Below are positions 1 through 13,199 of a stretch of 64,000 bases of DNA, piece by piece. The translations under genes and the position numbers were made by a program. The notes under the pieces are model-generated. The model saw only the letters and a list, made by a program, of their open reading frames with translations. It ran no database searches and was not told the DNA's origin. The DNA lies in assembly GCA_963995525.1 (NCBI GenBank), contig OZ023218.1, positions 52,163,308-52,227,307 on the forward strand, written 5' to 3'. Each line of letters begins with the position of its first letter. Within the stretch, counting starts at the first letter, position 1. The DNA comes from Escarpia spicata. Its lineage: Eukaryota; Annelida; Polychaeta; Sabellida; Siboglinidae.

Positions 1-160
1 GGCCATTTGAGTGGGGCCAAGGGAGCTTGGAGCACTGGGAATGTTTCTTCTCCCTTGAGTGCGGCTAGCTGGAGTTCTGGGCCTTGGAATGTTTTTCTGT
101 ATCCTTTGAATGGGGCCCCGGGAGCTCTGGTCCACGGAATATTTCTCCGGCCGCACAATC
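1..160. repeat. Degenerate tandem repeat, about 52 bp, three units
   Basis: Three imperfect units share the words GGGAGCT and GGAATRTTTCTT, spaced roughly 50-54 bp apart. Divergence is high and the array may continue left of the window. The open frame across it is a by-product of the repeat; I see no gene here. Confidence 0.4.
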
Positions 161-416
161 GAAACCATGGGGCCCTAGGCAGGTGCCCTTGTTTCCCCTA
201 TAGTAATACGCTGACGGGCCAGGATCGTCGTGAATTTGCAACAAGGATTTGGCGTATATTGGCGTCATGCACCAGACCCTCAGTCATTTCATGTTGTAAA
301 AGTTAACTTTTCGATACCGCCTGATAGGTTGGTGCGTAAATAACATTAAGTCCAAGTGTACAACGATCACTCCCCCCGCCACCCCGGGGGCCATGGAGGG
401 CACCTTTAAGCAACAA

Positions 417-797
417 TCTTGAAACGGCCCTAACGTCTGAACCGTTCATCCTACATCAACGTGCCATGTCTCTATGGATTCGAAATTTGCAAAAAAACTA
501 AAATCATGTAATTTTCACGACAATATTTCTAACTATTTCCACCCTTAACCAATCAATTAACTTTAAACATCGCCTAACCTAGACAAGAATTGCAAAAGAA
601 ATCCCGAACTCCTGCCAAACAAAAATAATTGATACTATATGGGAGAAACTAACCAATTGTGCATGTTTATTGCTATCATTCTAGAGCAATATCAACATTA
701 CGCCACCTGGCGGAGTATTCGTAAAACGGCCCTAATTTATGAACCGTTCATTCTACATCAACGTATGATGTCTCTGGAGATTCGAGATGAGGAGTAG
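417..797. repeat. Pair of diverged direct repeats of about 70 bp
   Basis: Positions 421-490 and 726-795 both read AACGGCCCTAA, then GAACCGTTCATYCTACATCA, then ATGTCTCT, and both are followed by similar AT-rich text. A second word pair, TGCAACAARGATTTGGCGT, occurs near 237 and 896. This looks like an old duplicated or transposon-derived segment. Nothing else is recognisable between 160 and 2330. Confidence 0.45.
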
Positions 798-2339
798 CAA
801 CTATTAGTTCATGTATTTTGTGCGTAATAACAACCACATTGATATTATTTGCGAAAAACCATAACATCCTCTTATTCTAATGCTGAACTTGAACTTGCAA
901 CAAAGATTTGGCGTTTACGCATACTGGCACGGCGCTGCCAGGACGTTGAGTACTGCACAGCTGCGGAATTACGTAGACCGGGATAGGCGTCATCAAATGG
1001 TGATGACGTCATTTTTCTCACTTGACAACCTGTTGTACGTCAGAGGCGCTCGAAGCTGATGTGGATCCGTGGCAGGACATGTTTCTTCATGTTCTTCGCC
1101 ATTGTCTTCTTTTTCTTCTTATTATTAGTTTCATTAGTAGCAGTCAGGGGCGTACCCATGGTTTTTTTTTGGTTGCCCGGAAACCCTCCAACAATTCCTC
1201 ACTATTGTATAATCCATACGGTACAGCAGGGGCGTACCCAGGAGGGGAGGGTTCGTTGCCCGGAAACCCCTCAAAATTTCTGCACTGCTGTATAATAAAA
1301 ATTATGGCAATGTACGTGAGTACACAGAAGGTTGTCTGTAATATCCATAGGCGCGGGAACAGGGTTAGGTGTATATACTTGGTTTTGAACAGCACTGCCC
1401 CCCCCCGCGAGTTCACAGCCGAGACAGCGGAGAAGTTGGTTACAACGGCGAAACAATGTCAACACGTCACAGTCGAGCCAACAGAAACAGCCACAAGGTG
1501 AAGGAAGATGTGAAGATTTGCAACGGAGAGGCGGCGAAAATGTTTCAGTGGTGCTGTCTAGCCCCCCACCAATATGAATTCTTTTTCCGCGCCACTGGTA
1601 ATACCCGTTTAGAAACCCCCCGACATGTCAATCCTGCGTACACCCGTGAACATGTAGGCCTACTATGAAGATTCTTGTGATGGAGTGACTCTAAAATGTC
1701 ATCGATTTTCGCTCACTGCGTGCTTCACTCGTTGTCAGCGGCACCAAACTGAACGACTTGTGGTTCACCAGATCCACGCGAGACGAACACTCTGTAGGCT
1801 CTTGACGACCATTCAAAACGGCTTGGCGATCCAATTTTGGGTCGACACCCAGGGTGTAAGAATAGTTTTTCTAGCCCATGTATTACACCGGTGTTAGACT
1901 GCATCGTCACAAGTGTGCACAACCAAGTGTATGACGAATAAATGTGTAACAATACATCGAATTATCGATGCATCGCAATAGTAAATGTGACGATACTGTG
2001 TCATTATACCTACTCCTAATTATCATCTACTTACGCATGTCGTCAGGTGTTCTCCCTTTCTTCGTCTCGTTCTGCCTGGTCTCGCCTCTATGGCTGTAGT
2101 ATCTACCTCGTCCAGTTTAACCTTTCCTTTTGTACACTTCGACCGCAAACTGTTGATGTAGAGCGCGGTGGCGTAGTGTTTACAGCTTCAGACTCAAGAT
2201 ATGATGTATCTAGATCGTTCTTCTCGCTACCATCTTGAAAGTACCTTACGCAAGTTAATTCACTCCGCGTTCCTTTAATTAACCCAGCTATATAAATGGG
2301 TACCTAGCTATACAAAGATTTTGATATTTGTGTGTGAAT

Positions 2340-5300
2340 ATCCTATCATCAACACACCGCCTCTGTCATCACTCCACCGCCTCTGTCACAACCCCACCGC
2401 CACTTTCACCAATCCACCGCCTCTATCATCACCCCACCGCTTCTGTCATAATACCACCGCCTCCGTCACTACCGCACCGCCTTTGTCACAATCTCACAGC
2501 CTCTGTCATCATTCAACTGCCTCTGTCATCACTCCACCGGCTGTGTCTTAAACCACCGTCTCTTTCACCAATCCACCGCCTCTATCATCACCCCACCGCC
2601 TCTGTCATCGCCCCATCACCTCTGTGACCACGCCACCACGTCTGTCTTCACCCTACTGCCTCTGTCACCACCCCACCGTGTCAGTCACCGCCTCACTGCT
2701 TCTGTCTTCACTCTACCGCCTCTTTGTAATCGTCTCACACCACGCCTGTCACCACCGCACCGCCTCTGTCACGATCCCACCGACTATGTCACAATCTTAC
2801 AGCCTCTGTCATCACTCAATTGCTTATGTCATCACTCCACCTGTTGTGTCTTAACCCATCGCCTCTATCATCACCCCGCCGCTTCTGTCATAACATCAAC
2901 GCCTCTGTCAACACCCCACTGCCTCTGTCTCCACTCTACCGCCTTTTTGTCATTGCCTCCACGTCTATCACCACCACACCGCCTCTGTAACCACCCCACC
3001 GCCTTTGTTACAACCTCACCGCCTCTGTCATCAACCTACCGCATCTGTCACCACTCCACCGCGTCTGTCACCCCCACTGCTCTGTCTTCACTCCACCGCA
3101 TCTGTCTTACCCCACCGTCACTTTCACCACTCTTCCGCCTCTGTTATCACCCTATCGCCTCTGTCATCACTCCACCGCCTCTGTCATCGCCCCACCACCT
3201 CTGTCACCACTCTACCGCCTCAGACACAACCCCACCACCACATACACCAATCCAGTGCTTCTATCATCACCCCACCGCCTCTGTCATTACCTCACCGCCT
3301 CTGTCATCACACACCGCCTCTATCACAACTCCAAGGCCTCTGTCATCACTCCACCGCCTCTGTCATTACTCTACCGGCTCTGTCTAACCCCACCGTCTCT
3401 TTCACCACCAAACCACCTCTGTCATCACCCCACCGCCTCTGTCATCACTCCACCGCCTGTGTAACAACCCTACCGCCACTTTCACAACTCCGCCGACTCT
3501 GTCATCACCCCACTGCTTCTGTCTTCACTCTACCACCACACCGCCACTTTCACCATTCCACCGCATCTATACCGCCTCTGTCACTGCCCCACCGCTTCTG
3601 TTATAACACCACCGCCTCTGTCACCACCACGCCGCCCCGCGTCTGTTTTTACTCCACCGCATTTGCCTTACCCTACCGTCACTTTCAATACTCTACCGCC
3701 TCTGTTATCACCCCACCGCCTCTGTGATCACTACACCGCCTCTGTCATCACTCTACCGGCTCTTTCTCCACCTCACAGCCTCTGTCATCACACCAGTGCC
3801 TCTGTCACCACCCCACCGCGTCTGTCACCGCCTCTCTGCATCTGTCTTCACTGTACCGCCTCTTTGTTATAGCCTCACAGCCTTTGTCATCACTCAACTG
3901 CCTCTGTCATTACTTCACCGCCTCTGTCAGCACCCACCGCCTCTATAAAAAAAATCCACCGCCTCTGTCATCACCCCACCGCCTCTGTCATCACTACACC
4001 GCCTCTGTGTTCACTCTACCGGCTCTGTTTTCACTCTACCGGCTCTGTCTCACCCCACCGTCTCTTTCACCGCCCCAACGCCTATGTCATCACTCCACCG
4101 CCTCTGTCATCACTCGACCGCCTCTCTCAACGCCCCACCACCTCTGTCACCACGCCAACGCCTCTGTCTTCACCATACCGCCTCTGTCACCGCCTCACTG
4201 CTTCTTTCTTCGCTTTACCGCCTCTTTATCACGCCTGTCACCGTCAACCGCCTCTCTCATCACCGCACCGCCTCTGTCATTATTCCACCGCCTGTGTCAT
4301 CACCCACCGCCTCTATCACCGCCTCTGTCATCTCTCTACCGGCTCTGTCTCACCACATCGTCTCTTTCACCGCTCCACCGCCTCTGTCATCACTCAACTT
4401 TGTCTGTCATCACTCCACCAGCTGTGTCTTAACCCACAGTCTCTTTCACCACTCCACCGCCTCTATCATCACCCCACCGCCTCTGTCATCACACCACCGC
4501 CTCTGTCACAACCACACCGCCACTTTCACCACTCCACCGCCTCTATCATCACCCCACCGCTTCTGTCATAACACCATCGCCTCTGTCACCACCCTCCCGC
4601 CTCTGTCACCACACCACCGCCTTTGTTACAAACCTCACCGCCTCTGTCATCACCCTATCGCCTCTGACACAACCCCTCGCGTATGTCACCGCCCCACTGC
4701 CTATGTCTTCACTACACCGCACCTGTCTTACCCCACGGCCACTTTCACCACTCTACCGCCTCTGTTATCACCCCTACGCCTCTGTAATCACTACACCGCC
4801 TCTATCACCGCCCCACCGCCTATTTCATCACCCCACCGCCTCTGTCGCCACGCCACCCCCTGTCTTCACCCTACCGCCTCTGTCATCGCCTCACTTCCGC
4901 TGTCTTCACTCTACCGCTTTTTTGTCATCGCCTCACCACGCCTGTCACCACCTCACCGCCTCTGTCAACATCCCACCGCCTTTGTAACAATCTCACAGTC
5001 TTTGTCATCTCAACTGCCTCTGTCATCACTCCACCGGCTGTGTCTTAAACCACCATCTCTGTCACCACCCCGCCGCCTCTGTCACCGCCCCACTGCCTCT
5101 GTCTTCACTCCACCGCACCTGTCTTACCCCACGGTCACTTTCACCACCCTACCGCCTCTGTTACCACCCCACCGCCTCTGTAATCACTACACCGCCACTG
5201 TCACCACCCCACCGCCTATGTCTTCACCCTAACGCCTCTGTCACAACCACACCGCTACTTTCACCACTCCACTGCCTCTATCATCACCCCACCGCTTCTG

Positions 5301-6612
5301 TCATAACACCACCGCCTTTATCACCACCCCGCCGCCTCTGTCACCGCCCCACTGCCTCTGTCTACACTCTACCGCCTCTTTGTCATCGCCTCCACGTCTG
5401 TCACCACCACACTGCCTCTGTCACCACCCCACCGCCTTTGTCACAACCTCACCGCCTCTGTCATCGCCCCACTGCCTCTGTCTTCACTCCACCGCATCTG
5501 TCTTACCCCACCGTTTCTTTCACCAGTCCTACCACCCCTGTTATCACACCACTGCCTCTGTAATCACTACACCGCATCTGTCACCGCCCCACCGCCTGTG
5601 TCTTCACCCTACCGCCTCTGTCACCACTCCACCGCGTCTGTCACCGCCCCACTGCCTGTGACTTCACTCCACCGCATCTGTCTTACCCCTCCGTCTCTTT
5701 CACCAGTCCTACCGCCCCTTTTATCACACCACCGCCTCAGTAATCACTACACCGCAGCTGTCACCGCCCCACCGCTTATGGCATCGCCCCACCACCTCTG
5801 TCACCACGTCACCGCCTCTGTCTTCACCCTACCGCCTCTGTCACCACCCCACCGCGTCTCTCACCGCCCCACTGCCTGTGACTCCACTCCACCGCATCTG
5901 TCTTACCCCTCCGTCTCTTTCACCACTCTACCGCCTCTGTTATCACCCCACTGCCTTTGTCACAATCTCACAGCCTCTCTCATCACTTAACTGCCCGTGT
6001 CATCACTCCACCGGCTGTTTCTTAAATCTCCGTCTCTTTCACCACTGCACCGCCTCTATCATCACCTCATCGCTTCTGCCATCACTCCACCGCCTCTGTC
6101 ACAACCATACCGCCACTTTCACCACTCCACCGCCTCTATCATCACCCCACCGCTTCTGTCATAACACCACCGCCTCTGTCATCACCCTGCCGCCTCTGTC
6201 ACCGCCCCACTTCCTCTGTCTTCACTCCACCACACCTTTCTTACCCCATAGTCACTTCCACCACTCTACCGCCTCTGTTATCACCCCACCGCCTCTGTCA
6301 TCACTCTACCGGCTCTGTCTTACCCAACCGTCTCTTTCACCACACTACCGCCTGTATTATCACCTCACCTTCTCTATCACAACCACACCGCCTCTGTCAC
6401 CGCCCCACTGCCTCTGTCTTCACTCTACTGCCTCTTTGTCATCGCCTCCACGTCTGTCACCGCCCCACCGCCTATGTCATCACCCCACCGCCTCTGTCAT
6501 CACTCCACCGCCTCTGTGACCGCACCACTGCCTCTGTCTTCACTCTATAGCCTCTTTGTCATTGCCTCCACGTCTGTCATCACCCCACTGCCTATGTCTT
6601 CACTACCTGTTC
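2340..6612 (+). repeat. 20-bp minisatellite, about 210 units
   Basis: The array is built from a 20-bp unit close to CACCGCCTCTGTCATCACCC with frequent substitutions and a few short indels. Because 20 is not a multiple of three, three units make a 60-bp/20-codon cycle. This creates long open frames rich in Ser, Pro, His, Leu and Thr in all three plus-strand frames. They start and stop at random indels, show no domain and should not be annotated as proteins. The same array recurs with high identity at 39950-43517. Confidence 0.9.
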
Positions 6613-7520
6613 CCGTCCCTAGGCAGATTTTGACATTGGCGGCGTTTTCCAATAAATACGAAGAGCATAGGCTATTTGGATAGTGAATTACCGTACGTTC
6701 GTTTCAAGAGCTTATTCAACTATAAAAAATAACTATAACGTGCGCGTTTCGTGAGCGCCACGTCCCACGACAAAGGGAAATGGGCTATACTGGGTGTAAA
6801 GACGCACTTTTATTAACAGTTTATTTTATGTAAACAGCGACTTCTGGTGGCCAGTTTTGACGACAAGCTTATGTATACTGCTATAAAACGGTGTAATGTC
6901 CCCGGAATAGCAGGCAGTCACACGGACCAGTAATTCAGAAAAGTTACTGACCCGACGGCAAAGTAGATGATCAGTGACGACCCGCTAGCGTATATTTCGA
7001 ACACTGGTAATAACCGATGCCTTTGGTTTGTTGCCAACTGAGGGGGCTAGACTGACATACTTGTAATATATGAAAAGTAGATTGCTGCCCTGATGTAAAA
7101 CCCTCGCGCCGATGCCAACAATACTGATACTGATTACAATAACAGCATCGTTGTTCTGTTGAGATACCTCACAGAACACTTGTTTATTGTCAATTCTATA
7201 TTCCTACAATGTATTGGCGCGTTCCATGTTTACAGGAACAGTTTAACTAAAACATAGTAAACGAGTGTTATCGAAAATTATATCGAGTAATGCCTGCTAA
7301 TATCTGTTTCATGTATTGACAGAACATATATCCCTTACTGTTAATATGCCATCGCCTTGACAACAACATTGCATTACTTATTGGAGTTGTATAAAGAAAA
7401 CAACTAAACAGGAAATATATATATATATATTTATATATATATATATATATTGATTTATATCTACTCGAAAATAAGTTATCGGTTCAAATGCGTACAGTCG
7501 TAATTTAGCGCACCGTTAGT
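6613..7520. other. Flank of the minisatellite, also duplicated at 43.5-44.4 kb
   Basis: About 0.9 kb of non-repetitive AT-rich DNA with no convincing gene. It contains an (AT)n tract at 7419-7450. It recurs almost unchanged at about 43518-44436, between the second satellite array and another CR1 3' end, so it moved as part of a larger block. Confidence 0.8.
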
Positions 7521-9050
7521 TTAACAAGATTGCCATCCAGAAAATTACTCTGGATGGCAGTTGGACAAGGAAGCCTTTTGGCTTATCGAGAGTCCAATAC
7601 TTTTTATCTACATGTATCCCGCCTTTTTAAGGTGTGTGTCGATTTTATTTTAAAACATATTCACGCTACTAGCACCAACACAATCAGGAGATAATCTGTT
7701 CCATTCATTTACAGTCCTTTGTGAGAATGAGAACTTTCTTATATCTAATCTACACTGCTCCTTTACTAATGTAGCTTCATGTCCTCTGGTCCTTCTATCT
7801 TTTTTAACTGAGAAAAAAATGTTTCTATCAATATTTTCATAACCATTCAATATTTTAAACACTTCTATGTGATCTCCTCTCAATCTCCTGATCTCTAGTG
7901 TTGTTAAACCACATTCTTTTAGGCGTATTTCGTAACTAAGATCCCTCAGATTTGGTATCATTTTAGTCGCTCTCCTCTGTACTCTTTCTAGCATATCTAT
8001 GTCCTTCTTGCGATATGGCCTCCATGCTTGTATACAATATTCTAAATGAGGCCTCACTATTGTTTTGTACAGCGGTACTATTAATTCTTTTTTCTTATAC
8101 GCTATATTTCGCCTAATTAATCCAAGGATTTGATTTCCCTTTGACGCTGCAATTCCGCACTGCTCTGAAACCTTCATATCAGCACTAATGGTTAACCCTA
8201 AGTCCTTTTCTTTTACAGTAGTACTTAGAACAGTACCCCCCATTTTATATTTTACCTCTTCATTCCCATGACCTGTGTGGAGGCATTTACATTTCCCAAA
8301 ATTGAACAGCATTTGCCACTTTTCAGACCATTTGATCAACCTATCAAGATCATCTTGTAAATGCTGTCTGTCTCCATCACTTTTAATCCTTCTAAACACT
8401 TTTGTATCATCCGCAAATGTCAACACCTTGCTTGTTATATCATCGTCCAAATCGTTGATATATATTAAGAATAATATAGGTCCTAGTACTGATCCCTGTG
8501 GTACCCCACTCAATACCGATTTCCAGTTTGAAGCCTCCCCATCAACTACTACACGTTGTCTTCTGTCATTCAGCCATTTTTCTATCCAGTTTATTATACC
8601 ATTTCCTATGCCATGGGCCTTTAGCTTAAGGAGTAATCTTTGATGTGGTACTTTGTCGAAAGCTTTTTGAAAATCTAAATAGATGATATCTACTGGTGAT
8701 CCCTCATCTACCCACCTAGTGATGTCTTCCAAAAAACATAACATATTTGTTAAGCATGACCTCGCTTTTAAAAACCCATGTTGAGATGGGTTTATCAAGT
8801 TATGTTTAACAAGAAAATCCACCATGTGATCTTTAATTAGTCTTTCTAATAATTTGCAAATCACTGATGTTAAACTCACTGGTCTATAGTTCTCTGACTT
8901 GTTTCTCGAACCTTTTTTAAATAACGGTATAATGTTTGCCTCTTTCCATTCTAAAGGAACGACTCCCTCTTCTAATGACGAGTTGTCCGTATTGAAACAA
9001 ATGGCTGTGGAGTTGTAAGTATAAAAGTCTGCTTCTAGATAATTCAACAA
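7515..9050 (-). mobile_element. CR1/jockey-type non-LTR retrotransposon, 5'-truncated, with long RT ORF
   Basis: On the minus strand an open frame of about 466 codons (9050 to 7650, continuing toward 7610) encodes a reverse transcriptase. It carries the NYRPVSLTS block, the FQKAFDKVPH block, the SGVPQGSVLGP block and an FADD catalytic box where YADD is usual, followed by the thumb and C-terminal region typical of CR1-like ORF2. The endonuclease and the first part of ORF2 are missing, so this is a 5'-truncated copy. The 3' end lies to the left: a 3'UTR of about 130 bp ends in a perfect 10-bp hairpin (7532-7558) followed by GTTAAA. Three shorter copies of the same 3' end lie at 38.0, 39.2 and 44.4 kb. 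Confidence 0.92.
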
Positions 9051-9799
9051 AATAAACGTCGATTAAGTACTAACAACGTTACAGGAGTTGCTCAAAGCTT
9101 CCCTATCATCGTGGGGCCAACCTTCCCTTACATCATTTTGATATTCTGAAATTTGTTCACAGTGGGGAGCAGTGGTCATCTCACATTGCCTGTGTCTTTC
9201 GGAAGAGGCACTAAAAGCCGTTGGTTCCTTCCATCTGGTGTCTGTGCCAGGAGAAGTAAAAGATCGCACACAGGGGAGTTGCTTCCCAGTCAGGCGTGTG
9301 AGAGACGCCGAGCAGGCAGTATAGGCAGTGTATACCCTGTGTCATTGGACCCACTGGTTCCTATATAATGAACTCACTGTGGCGCCCTGTGGATGACAGT
9401 GGCTCACTACTCAATACAGTACAGGTTTTCACAGGTTTTTGAAAGACCGTGCAGAATAGAACAGCATATCGTAAATACGTATGTATATCACTTTCTCTTG
9501 TGAACTGGGTTATGCAAGAGCACGGTAATGTTTATTTTATTTTTTTATTATTTAAAACGTCATGCTAATTGTGTCCACAGTTTCCAGTATAGGTGGAAAT
9601 AAAATATCCATGCAATTCGGTGATGTTATCAAATGCGGCAGAAGTTGTTGAAAGGAATCAGTGTATGTGCACAACGTGTTGTGTTTGGATACTGAACACA
9701 GGCAAGATCTGAATCTGGCACACACGACACTGGGACATCTTTGCCATAAACTGCACAACTCAACAACATGGCTAGACAAACAACTAATACAAAGTATTT
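9051..9799. other. No gene recognised
   Basis: Sequence right of the truncated LINE. Part of 9100-9300 reads like retroelement 3' sequence on the minus strand, but no frame or motif supports a call. Confidence 0.3.
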
Positions 9800-10906
9800 G
9801 GGTCAGGCCACGGAAAATGTTCCCATTTAAAATTCACCACCTTCCTGTTGTCTCATGGTCATTATTTTAAGACATGTTACTATATACTTCTAATTTCAGG
9901 CTAAATGTAACCTCAGAAACACAGATATATTTTCAATATTATAATTGGTTATCTTTAAATGGCATATAGCTGTGAATGTTCAGACATCCTGTCCGTGATT
10001 TAATGCAAATTTCGTGACGGACATCATATTCAGATTCCCCTCAGCTTAGCCATATTAAACTAGAAATAGACTTTACTACCTCTATATATTTGTATATCCC
10101 TAGTGTCTCACATGCAATGTGGCTTAACATTGATTCCATGTGTTTATGTTTAGTTGTACTGTACATGCAAGCATTGCATTATGTCTATCACGTGCACAAT
10201 TAGCCGTGATGTCCGTCACAAAAGCTGTTGTGATCACTTCCATGTGCATATTTACACAAGTCTTCATACTTAGTGAGTGTATATTATCATTGCACGAGTT
10301 TGTTAGCATCATAACGTACCGACATGATCAGTTCATGATATATGAAGTGTGAAACAAAGGGTTTTTCTAATCCTTGTGGTAAATATGATTTATTATTAAT
10401 GTGTGGTAGATGCACATGATTTGAAAATGTTTACACAAGTTGCACAGTGTCTACTATTTTCGTCTACAAAGACGTACATGTGCATCACAATTGTAGGTAT
10501 TCATATATGTTTTAGCATCGGCTGATATTGTGACGGACGTTCACCTCATGTTAGACATATTGTTTAATTACGAACTAACTAATGAACATTTATCTTTTAG
10601 GCCATGATGAATTCATCTGCTTGTGAGCTTTCATTGTGATGACAAATAATTGTATTGATAGTCACAACCGTTTTTCTTGAAAGTGAGTGACGGACATCAT
10701 ATCTACTGTGTTAATGATTATGTTTTTTTTCTTCAAATTGTTACTCTTATAACATATAACCCACAATATGCATATATATTCAATCAATTACTATGATTTT
10801 AAGAATACTACTTTATGTTTGATGTTTTATTATCAGTACTAGTATTATAACACATTTTAATTTGTCACCACAATTTGGAATGGGAACATTTTCCGTGGCC
10901 TGGCCC
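9800..10906. mobile_element. Non-autonomous DNA transposon with about 35-bp terminal inverted repeats
   Basis: The two ends are inverted copies containing the 20-mer GGCCACGGAAAATGTTCCCA, starting GGGTCAG on the left and, read inward from the right, GGGCCAG. The match continues for about 35 bp with few differences. ATTT flanks both sides and may be a 4-bp target duplication. The interior has no coding capacity but carries five copies, in both orientations, of a GTGACGGACATCA-like word (near 9990, 10014, 10206, 10530 and 10687). The superfamily cannot be assigned from this alone. Confidence 0.65.
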
Positions 10907-11171
10907 ATTTATTTTCCAACACAGACTGTAGCACATAGCAATCAGTCAAAATGTATTTTCTATTGTTATTAATACATTTATATCATCTGACAACAATGTC
11001 TAATACAATACACAGAAACAATGCGAACAAACATATAAACCCATTTTTCTATGGACTAGGCTGCCAACTGTTGTTTGAACATTTCTTCGGTGGAATCACG
11101 CTCAATCAAAATGGTTGTCCAACACTCACGTAGTGTGTCTGTTTTGTTAAGAAAATGGGACATAAAAAGAC

Positions 11172-11570
11172 GTGCACATGTATCCTTGTAGTAACAGCCA
11201 AGTATGTAATGACCGTTACATGTTACACTGGCACATGTTGTATCCTTGTAGTAACAGCCAAGTATGTAATGACCGTTACATGTTACACTGGCACATGTTG
11301 TAGTATTTATCAATATGGAACATTATCTTTAGTTATTCTGTTTTCCTTATTTCAAATGACACCTTTAAAATGGACAGCGTATATGTTAACGAATATACTC
11401 ACACAAGCATTATGCTAGTACTTTTGTGTTGTGTGATTTTAACTAGACACTGTGGAATTTGGATGCTACAACTATGTTTTCGCATCATATCTGGTCACAA
11501 TATGTCCGCGAAATACATGCATAATTATGAGATCTGGTCACAATATGTCCGCAAAATACTTGCATAATTA
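11172..11570. repeat. Two short tandem duplications (60 bp and about 48 bp)
   Basis: A 60-bp unit containing ATCCTTGTAGTAACAGCC is repeated twice, almost identically, at about 11178-11300. A second unit containing ATCTGGTCACAATATGTCC is repeated twice at about 11489-11570. Both are recent local duplications in otherwise unremarkable DNA. No gene is apparent between 10907 and 12640. Confidence 0.75.
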
Positions 11571-12671
11571 TGATATGATATATCAAAACATAAATTTGTA
11601 TCTACATAGGAACATAGGGACGAAGTAGCCACAAGATTAGTTATAATGTATTTAAATTTATATTATTTGTAGCAAGTCCACAACTATCACATAAATTTAT
11701 TATATTAATCCCACTTTCAGAGATATTAAAGTTTTATTGTGTACTAACATACTAACTGCAGCATTCATAATAATAATAATAATAATAAGACAAAACATGA
11801 ATGGCACCAAGCAAGACAAAATAAAGATCAGGAAGTGGGAGACACTGGAGCCATATTGCTTACAGTACAGAACTAACTGTACTAAGTATAAGTATAAGCT
11901 CGGGACACGCATCGGTGTCTTTCGAAGATTTGTCACAGCCTGATCCCTCACAGCTGACCAATTACGGGTTGGTAGTGACACCTCAAAGGAGAATTATATA
12001 GGCCCCCAAGCCCCGGCGTTCCAAACCAGTGTGCTCATCCGTACCACGTAATATATAATCCTATTAATGTTGGCGCACATCAAGTCACAACCATTACAGA
12101 CAATTTACCTGCTTTTATACCCTGGCAGACACAGACAGGCTAAATTGTGGTGTGAACACGCAGTCACTAAGGCGTTAACACTCGTTATCTAAGGTGGGTA
12201 TCTGCTATTAATTATCGCAAGAAACATTGAGACAGATTTAAGTTTGGATTGAAACTTCTTGTTCAGTTGTGTTATTTTGTAACATTGCAACGATTAATTT
12301 GTGATTATTAATCGCTAATTTGTGTATTACTATGATGTTTGATGTGCAAGGTAAATATTTGAGAAAGGATCTGCCCCGGCGGCGATTTACCTGCTAATTA
12401 ACAAACCAAGGCGACCAGCCACTCCGGGTTAAGCGAGACCTGATGAATCAGCTGTATAAGATGAGAGGATATTTCATGGTCGGGAACTTATCAGTTTGGA
12501 AGCAGCACTGATGTACACGTGAATGTGTTAATATTAGCGCTTGTCTAGAGCGAAAAGACATTGTAATTGTATATCAAGTTAAAATGAATATCTATGAAAC
12601 AGATATGCAAAACAAAATATACAACAAAATACTCAACATTTAAGAGCCGTAGTGTGGTTTACTCGATGCAC

Positions 12672-13190
12672 TTGATATCCAATTCCTCTCTCTGTTGTCC
12701 AACCCACGTCACTTCTGTCTTCTCCAGGCTCATTCTCAGTCCGTGTTTCTTGAACACCCTGTTCCATTCCTCCAACATGTCTTGTAGCTCTTGTTTGCTT
12801 TCTGTTATCTATCTGCATACACAATCTTTCTGAGAACATCTCTCATGCTGATCTTCCTGCTGATTAGTTCCATTCACCATGAAAAATAGTAATGGGCTTA
12901 GGGCGCTTCCTTGTCTCAATCCAATGTTGACTGGAAACTTCCGACATCCCAGATCCAGCCACAACTCTTCCTGTTGTTCTTTCATACATTGCTCCCACCA
13001 TCCTGGCTTCAGCTTCTGGCACTCCCATCCATCTCACTGCTGCCATCACCATCTCTCTTGGGAATGTGTCGTAGGCCTTCTCCAGGCCCACAAATCCCAC
13101 TGCCATTCTCCCTTGCATCTCCAACCTCTTCTAAAGGCATTTGCTGAAATTGTTAAAATAATCAACATCAACATGTTACATCTGGGGTGG
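12672..13190 (-). mobile_element. Decayed non-LTR reverse transcriptase fragment (copy 1)
   Basis: The minus strand encodes a piece of a non-LTR reverse transcriptase: a block containing [15 protein letters not shown] (13124-12864), then frame-broken text leading into the fingers/thumb region. It closely matches 22910-23430 and is truncated at about 12672, where the match to that copy stops. The style resembles RTE-like elements, but the fragment is too short to classify. It adjoins a 47-bp minisatellite exactly as copy 2 does. Confidence 0.75.
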
Positions 13191-13199
13191 GCAAACATT

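Noticed and set aside
2340..6612. CRISPR-like array
   Set aside because: Units are contiguous with no unique spacers, and the context is an animal genome.
2321..6683. Many long Ser/Pro/His/Leu-rich open frames on the plus strand
   Set aside because: They are translations of the 20-bp minisatellite in rotating frames; no start context, domain or codon constraint supports a protein.
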